The notes under the pieces were generated by a model that made no database searches, had not been told where the DNA came from, and saw nothing but the letters and a program-made list of their open reading frames with translations. The position numbers were made by a program, and so were the translations under genes. Below, in pieces: positions 58,806 to 64,000 of a DNA stretch of 64,000 bases. The DNA is from Tetracladium setigerum (taxonomy: Eukaryota > Ascomycota > Leotiomycetes > Helotiales), in NCBI GenBank assembly GCA_031472005.1, contig PZJY01000009.1, forward strand, positions 2,418,001 through 2,482,000. The letters are read 5' to 3'. The stretch's first letter is position 1. Each line of letters begins with the position of its first letter.

Positions 58806-59736
58806 ATGCAATTCACAGCTGCTTTCGCCGCCGCGGTCCTTGCGACCGTCGCCTCTGCTCAAACCTTGAACATCCCTGCTCGTGTTGGTAGCATCGTCTC
58901 CTTCCCATCGCCATCCACCATTGCCGCCGGCAAGACCTTCGATGGAGGTAACAAGGAGTTCGACTTGAAGAACAAGAAGTGCGACTCCGATGATGACGGG
59001 TAAGCAATACTTCCTTAACATACAGTCTGCAACTCTCACTAACTTTGATCTGCAGAGGATCCACCGGAGCTGTCTTCATCTTGGAGAACGGCGCTACTCT
59101 CTCCAACGCCATCATTGGTGTCAACCAACTCGAGGGTGTTCACTGCAAGGCTTCTTGCACTCTCAAGAACGTCTGGTTCAGAGATGTTTGCGAGGATGCC
59201 ATCTCCATCCTCGGTACCGGAAACGCTCTCATTGAGGGTGGTGGTGCTCAAAACGCCAAGGACAAGGTCGTCCAACACAACGGAAAGGGAACGGTCACCA
59301 TCAAGAAGTGAGTCTTATACGATACCAAAAGCCATTGCAATACATTTCTAACATCTGCCTTAGCTACACTGTCGTCTCTGTTGGCAAGCTTTACCGATCA
59401 TGCGGCAACTGCAGCAACAACGGTGGCCCAAGAAAGGTTGTTGTCACTGGTCTCAAGGCTAACGGAGTCGTAAGTTTAAACCCCATCGAGTAGTTTCCTC
59501 TTGTTTCAGTCACTCATAGCTAACTCTGTTGATAGACTGCCGATGTTGTGGGTATCAACTCCAACTACGGAGATACCGCAACTGTCTCCGGCTCTTGCGG
59601 AAAGTCCGTCAAGCGTGTCTGCCAGGAGTTCAAGGGTATCGATAAGAAGAAGACATCTGGAGAATCTCCCAAGCTCTCCTCCACCTCAGCATGCTTGGGC
59701 GCTCAAGGCAAACTTACTGGCCTTCCAGCTTGTTAG
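58806..59736 (+). CDS. Secreted pectate lyase, family PL3
   Basis: Exons 58806-58999, 59056-59307, 59364-59469 and 59536-59736, with introns of 56, 56 and 66 nt, all in phase, give 250 residues. A signal peptide covers about residues 1-18 (MQFTAAFAAAVLATVASA). The rest is the PL3 right-handed beta-helix: ARVGSIVSFPSPSTI, GAVFILENGATLSNAIIGVN, CTLKNVWFRDVCEDAISI, NYTVVSVGKLYRSCGNCSNN. Several Cys pairs are present (CGNC, SGSCGKS, VCQEF). It cleaves de-esterified pectin by beta-elimination outside the cell and needs calcium. Known: such enzymes are common in plant-associated and saprotrophic fungi. The isolated position in a 3.6-kb gene-poor stretch is notable. Confidence 0.95.
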
Positions 59737-61100
59737 ATACAGCAAGGAGATTTGGCACGTGGGCAGTGTGTAAGCCACTTGAGGGTTCACTTGGCTTTGG
59801 TACATAGTGGACGTCGGGCTGAGGGCCGGTCCTTTTAGTCCTTACTTTCTATTCTGTGAATATATCATTTATACTTTATCATTATTTTTGCCGTGATCAT
59901 GAAGCTCAGTATTTACTTAATCCGATTGAAGGTTAATGGAAAGGATTTTAAGACTTTGCTGTTGTTTTACTAGGACTATAAAGTCTATCGCGGCTGATTA
60001 AAAAGGAGTCTTTGGACAAGAGATTATCAAATTAATATGAACAAAGAAGAGAAGATCTAATTTTTTGGGCGGAAGAAACTAACTACATATTATCATTTTA
60101 AGTTATCATATCTCTTAATGCCAAAAGACAGAAGCAAGAATAATAAGCAAATGAAGTAAATATTTGATCTTGCATTCAAATCAATTCACGATCGCCGGCG
60201 GAAAGCCAACTGCCCAGAATTTATACATCAACGGCAAGCCCAGATGCGGCTCAAAATGCAACGATATGGGTTTCAACCCTTCATAAATGAGTATTTAAAT
60301 AATAACAGATATATTCACCATGTTCTATCTGTAATACAACTGAAAGAATCTGTTTGGGGAATCCATACAGATCAGTCCGGACATAAGATGTGTGTTTGCG
60401 GCGTCTCAAAATCACAAGGTCCAATTCTCTTGCGTGAGTTGAAGTCAACCTTTCGCGAATTCTCCTAGGTCAGATTGTACTCGTGACCAGTGGTGAGATA
60501 TTGGACTCGAACATGACAAGACAATCTTTTGGGTTGCAAGTTGTAAAGCTGCGGGCAGAGAAACCGAGTGGGGGATGCTGACTGCATGGAACCGGTCAAC
60601 GCGAGCTCCAAACCTCAACTCAGCGTTCTGAAGAACAAGTGTAAATGAATTCCCGCATTAATAAAGTAGAAATGATATCAAAGCTACGATTGCGATGGAA
60701 TGAGATACTCCAAAGATGTCACCAAGCTTTGAATGTGGGCAGTTATGCCAAGACATAGTATTGGAAGGACCAAAATTGAGGACGACCACGATACGCTGCA
60801 CCTTCCTCGAAAGCACGATACTCTCGAACACATCCTCTTCGTGGTTTCTTCTCCTTTTCTCTCCTCTGCAACAAACAACGAAAGTATGTCCCCCCCCCCC
60901 TAACAATCGAGGAAAAGAAGTTAACTGTATTCCTTCTGTAGGTACAATCCGAGTAATCAAGTGGTCTCAAAATCGTAAGTTCCCCCTCTCCTACTGGTGT
61001 TATTGTTGCAGTATGATCATTGCAATTGCATACAACACTGTATCTTGCCCGTACCTTAGACTAATTAGTTCCGTAGAAACGTTGTAAATCCCAATTCAAA
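59737..61100. other. Intergenic
   Basis: 3' flank of the pectate lyase and promoter of the GIY-YIG gene. Contains a C11 homopolymer at 60890-60900. No supported ORF. Confidence 0.45.
60890..60900. repeat. C11 homopolymer
   Basis: Eleven consecutive C, the longest such run I noticed. Its true length may be unreliable given the frame evidence elsewhere. Confidence 0.9.
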
Positions 61101-63982
61101 ATGGCACCCTCCAAGCGAACCACCAACTCCTCTGCCGGCCGCGTGCCATTGGTACCTCTTGATGTGAATGCATCAATTGGTGTCGGTGTGCCCGCAGGTC
61201 GTGTATTGAGGTCTCGCACCGCCGCCAGTGCCCCCACAAGAGCTTCGAGATCTGCGAAGGAGACACCAAGACGTGATCTCGATTTCCTGGGTGATGAAGA
61301 ATCAGAGGAAGAATCTGCCGGCACAAAAAGCCATGTGTCCGGTTCCAACAAAAATGGTCTGTCTCCCACGGAAGTCCAAGTGGGGAATGACTTGAAAAAA
61401 CGTATGGCCCAGTCCCCCACAGAAGTCCAAGTGGGTGTTGACAATATGGAAAAACGCATGGCAAAGTCCCCCACAGAAGTCCCAGTGGGTGTTGACTTCA
61501 CAAAACACAGGGCAAGAATTGATGAAGATGAAGAAAACGTCGTAGCTGGCCGCACGACTCGCAGCAGAAGTGCTGCAGAATTTTTACAAGCCCAGAATCC
61601 TCGTGAACAGAGTCCGCAGGCTAGCAGTTCCAGCAAAAGAAAGGCCGACGCATCCAATAGTGATAACGTGGCGAAGAAGCAGAAGTCTGATAAGATATCT
61701 TCGTACTTTAGCAAGACCAGTGGAAATGGAGAAGGCTCCTCCGGAGGCAGTGCCCCAAAACGTATGCCAGAGTCTCCATTGCCAGTAGGGAACAAGGTTT
61801 CTTATTATGTCCTCAATCCTGACCATGTAGAGGATGATAAAGAGGTGACAGTAGTGTTTTCCTCACCTGCACAGCCAGATAGAGTCTCTCAAGATGGAAA
61901 AGATGCCGTCGTGATTCTACAAGACCAAACGGTTGTCAATGCCTGGAAACAAATAGCCGATGGTTCCGGCTCCGAGTTTGTGTCTTGGTATCTAGACCTT
62001 CCCGGAGTATTGTTCAAGAATGACTATCATAAAGTACATACTACTGGTGCTATGGTTGGCAAGATCCTGACTCCCCAGCAATATACCGTACATAAGAAAA
62101 GGCAAGAAGCAGTTGGCATTGAAGCCAAAGGGTCGGCCCAGTTGGCCAGTGATGAAGCACTCGCTCGGGAACTCGCAGATGTAGAATCCGAAGATGAGCT
62201 TGACGATCAAGCACCTCCGTCTGATGATGATGATGATGATGATGAAGATGACGACGACGACAAGCGTCTCGCCCAGGCTATTCATGCCAGTTTAAACGAC
62301 GTTCCTGAACTACAGGACGACGACGACGAAGAAGATGAAGAAGATGAAGATCTTGCCCGAGCTATTCGGGAAAGTTTATTGGATGTTCCTGGTGGACAGG
62401 ACAATGGCAATGAAGAGGAAGATGAACCTCGCCGCGTGCTCCGCACTCGAGAGCCAAAAGGAAAAGGTAAGGCGATAGCCATTAGTGATGATGAGGAAGC
62501 AGATAGTGACGATGCACCCCGTCGTCGTCACTCCTCCCAAAAGCCAAAGGGAAAGGGGAAAGGAAAGGCCGTCAGTGATGACGAAGAAATCAATCCGGAC
62601 GACCTGTCCGAGTCCGAATCCGATGATGAAGGATTTGACTACGGAGAGAGTGAAGATGAGGATGAATTCCAGGGCCCTCCCGAAGAGGCGGATGAATTCT
62701 CTGAATGTGAAGATGCCATTGATGATGATGGTGCCATTCCAGAAGAAGACGAGGATACCTCGCAGAATGATGGCAACAGACCATCGCTTGCTACGTCTAC
62801 TTTGCGTGGATGGTTGAACTCCTCAAGCGTATGTGTACCCCCGATTTGATTAAAATCAAGCAGGCCGATCGTGCTGTTTGCGGGTCAGTATACAAGCTCC
62901 TTGTCACCAAGAAGGCAGCTGAGTTGTCTGATTTCTTCTTGTCCTGTTTGACTGCGGAAGGCAAGCGCCTCTTGAATAAAGGGGGTGCCATGACTCTCCA
63001 AGACATTCTCGCAATTAAGAATGATGGCAGCAAAGAGAAACGTGGCGCCATCTACATCAACGCGATATGTTCCCGCGACCGGGCAGAAGGCAAAGACCAA
63101 AGCGAGGCTGGATTATACGTTGGCTCCACCAAGGTCGCAAAAGAGCGCATCGATCGCCATTTGAGAAACATAAAAAACGGTGAAAGATCTGCCCATTATG
63201 ATTATGCTCGACGACCGGGTATGGCGTCGCACTTTAGAGTCATTGCGACGTTTCCGCCGAACGCGATCTCATCTCTCCGCATCCTACTAGAAGGACTCTT
63301 CATGGCATGGTTCAACACTTACGTGCGCGCTCCACGCCACAGATACAATCCACCTGTTACATATGATTGGACAGAAGCGTTGCGCAGGAACGCTGATAAT
63401 CTTCCCAGTCTGGACTTCTTTGGGACGAACAGATCCTGGTCACCATGGCAAGGCGTAGCCAGTGCCCCCTGGAAAGGCTGCAAATGCAATAACTGTGGAA
63501 AGCCTCTTGAACCAACACCTGGCAAGTCAACCCATAACCTTCGGACTACAAATCCGGATTCTACACTCGGGGATCGTAACTATCTGTGCAGAAATTGCTA
63601 TCGGTGGCGAATGAGACATGGTGTCCAGCGCCCCAAGAGCGCAGTAGAGCGCACTGAGATCGCCAAAGTTGGAGATGCTTGTCTTGGCTATGGGGACACA
63701 GCTTGCCCGTTTGGAGCAACATGGCAATTCGTACAACCGTCTGATCGAAAGAAAGGTAGGGCCAATGCGAAGCATACGCACTGGATCAAAGGCCGCTGCT
63801 TCAAATGCTACCGCTTCCAGAAAATACTCGATAAAGGAGGGAAACCAGCGCAAAGATACAGCAAAGGCAAAGTTGGTGACCCATGCCTCACATGCGGCAA
63901 GCCACTGGAGAAGAACAAGAATTGTAAAGGCCGATGCCTGTCTTGCCACCGCAAACACTCATACAAAAAGACTGGGAGGTAA
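61101..63982 (+). CDS. GIY-YIG nuclease-like protein with ubiquitin-interacting motifs and zinc knuckles
   Basis: The ATG at 61101 starts MAPSKRTTNSSAGRVPLVPL. One base is missing at TTT 62801-62803; adding it joins two frames into a 960-aa protein. The order is: disordered basic N-terminus with three SPTEVQVG repeats (~88-132); a PIP-box-like KISSYFSK (~197-204); an SF/WYLDLP-containing region (~290); UIM-like helices ALARELADVES (~351), RLAQAIHASLND (~388) and DLARAIRESLLD (~416), the last two fitting the UIM consensus; a long acidic stretch; then a GIY-YIG-like domain (~648-740) with GAIYIN, GLYVGSTKVAKERIDRHL and a later Glu in RILLEGLFMAW; and CxxC knuckles to the end (CNNCGKP, CRNCYRW, CFKCYRF, CLTCGKP, CLSCHRK). 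Inference: a ubiquitin-recruited structure-specific DNA nuclease. It could instead derive from a mobile element. Confidence 0.7.
61362..61496 (+). repeat. Three imperfect SPTEVQVG repeats
   Basis: Units of 17-18 residues (SPTEVQVG-x2-x-KKRMA) are repeated three times with few DNA differences (TCCCCCACAGAAGTCCAAGT and variants). The similarity indicates a recent local duplication. Confidence 0.85.
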
Positions 63983-64000
63983 GCCATTTTTCTGTGAGGG

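Noticed and set aside
60481..60560. tRNA-like B box (GTTCGAGTCC) on the minus strand
   Set aside because: No pairing T stem around it, no A box at the right distance and no acceptor stem.
1..64000. CRISPR array, prokaryotic operon or phage features
   Set aside because: Spliced genes throughout and no spaced direct repeats; the window is eukaryotic.

Overview
The window is nuclear DNA of a filamentous ascomycete (Pezizomycotina). I lean towards Leotiomycetes from the general look of the proteins, but that rank is a guess. The evidence for a filamentous fungus is the short GT-AG introns (mostly 48-130 nt, donors GTAAGT/GTATGT/GTGAGT), monocistronic genes on both strands, and fungal families: a Zn2Cys6-type regulator, a fungal STAND N-terminal domain, an alpha-1,3-glucan-synthase-like domain, a PL3 pectate lyase and a DEP-DH-PH-CNH Rho1 GEF. 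I found no tRNA, rRNA, CRISPR array or intact transposon.

Layout. 0-9 kb: 3' part of a fungal transcription factor (+), a poorly resolved small gene (-), a single-pass membrane protein (-), a two-exon 206-aa hypothetical (-) and an F-box protein with eight C-x2-C-x16-C-x-C repeats (-). 9.9-22.3 kb: a membrane-anchored polyphosphatase-like metallophosphatase (+), a ~1,800-aa ankyrin/coiled-coil protein (+), a small charged ORF (+) and a BTB/POZ protein (-). 22.3-25.5 kb is gene-poor and carries a 41-bp tandem repeat. 25.6-38.5 kb: ISY1 splicing factor (+), phosphoinositide phospholipase C (-), a small ORF (+), a fusion of a fungal STAND/NLR-type N-terminal domain with a degenerate glucan-synthase domain (-), Tudor-SN (-) and Cu/Zn superoxide dismutase (-). 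40.8-55.2 kb: Rho1 GEF (+), transaldolase with two microexons (-), tail-anchored inositol 5-phosphatase (-), haloacid-dehalogenase-like hydrolase (-) and mitochondrial GTPase Mtg1 (+). 55.2-58.8 kb is gene-poor. The window ends with a secreted pectate lyase (+) and a GIY-YIG nuclease with ubiquitin-interacting motifs and zinc knuckles (+).

Two results stand out. First, the gene at 30138-32632 splices into one intact 798-residue frame joining an NLR-type N-terminal domain to a GT5 (Ags-like) domain that has lost several catalytic signature residues. It looks like a pseudo-enzyme used as a bait or sensor. Second, at least nine otherwise good genes change frame by exactly one missing base, mostly in or next to short homopolymers. 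Adding one base at each site closes every frame at a sensible length. The likeliest cause is homopolymer under-calling in the assembly, so these genes should not be read as pseudogenes.

Most of the set is housekeeping. Phosphoinositide and Rho1 signalling (phospholipase C, 5-phosphatase, Rho1 GEF), splicing (ISY1), RNA regulation (Tudor-SN), redox and pentose phosphate metabolism (SOD1, transaldolase) are represented. The pectate lyase points to a plant-associated or plant-litter lifestyle.
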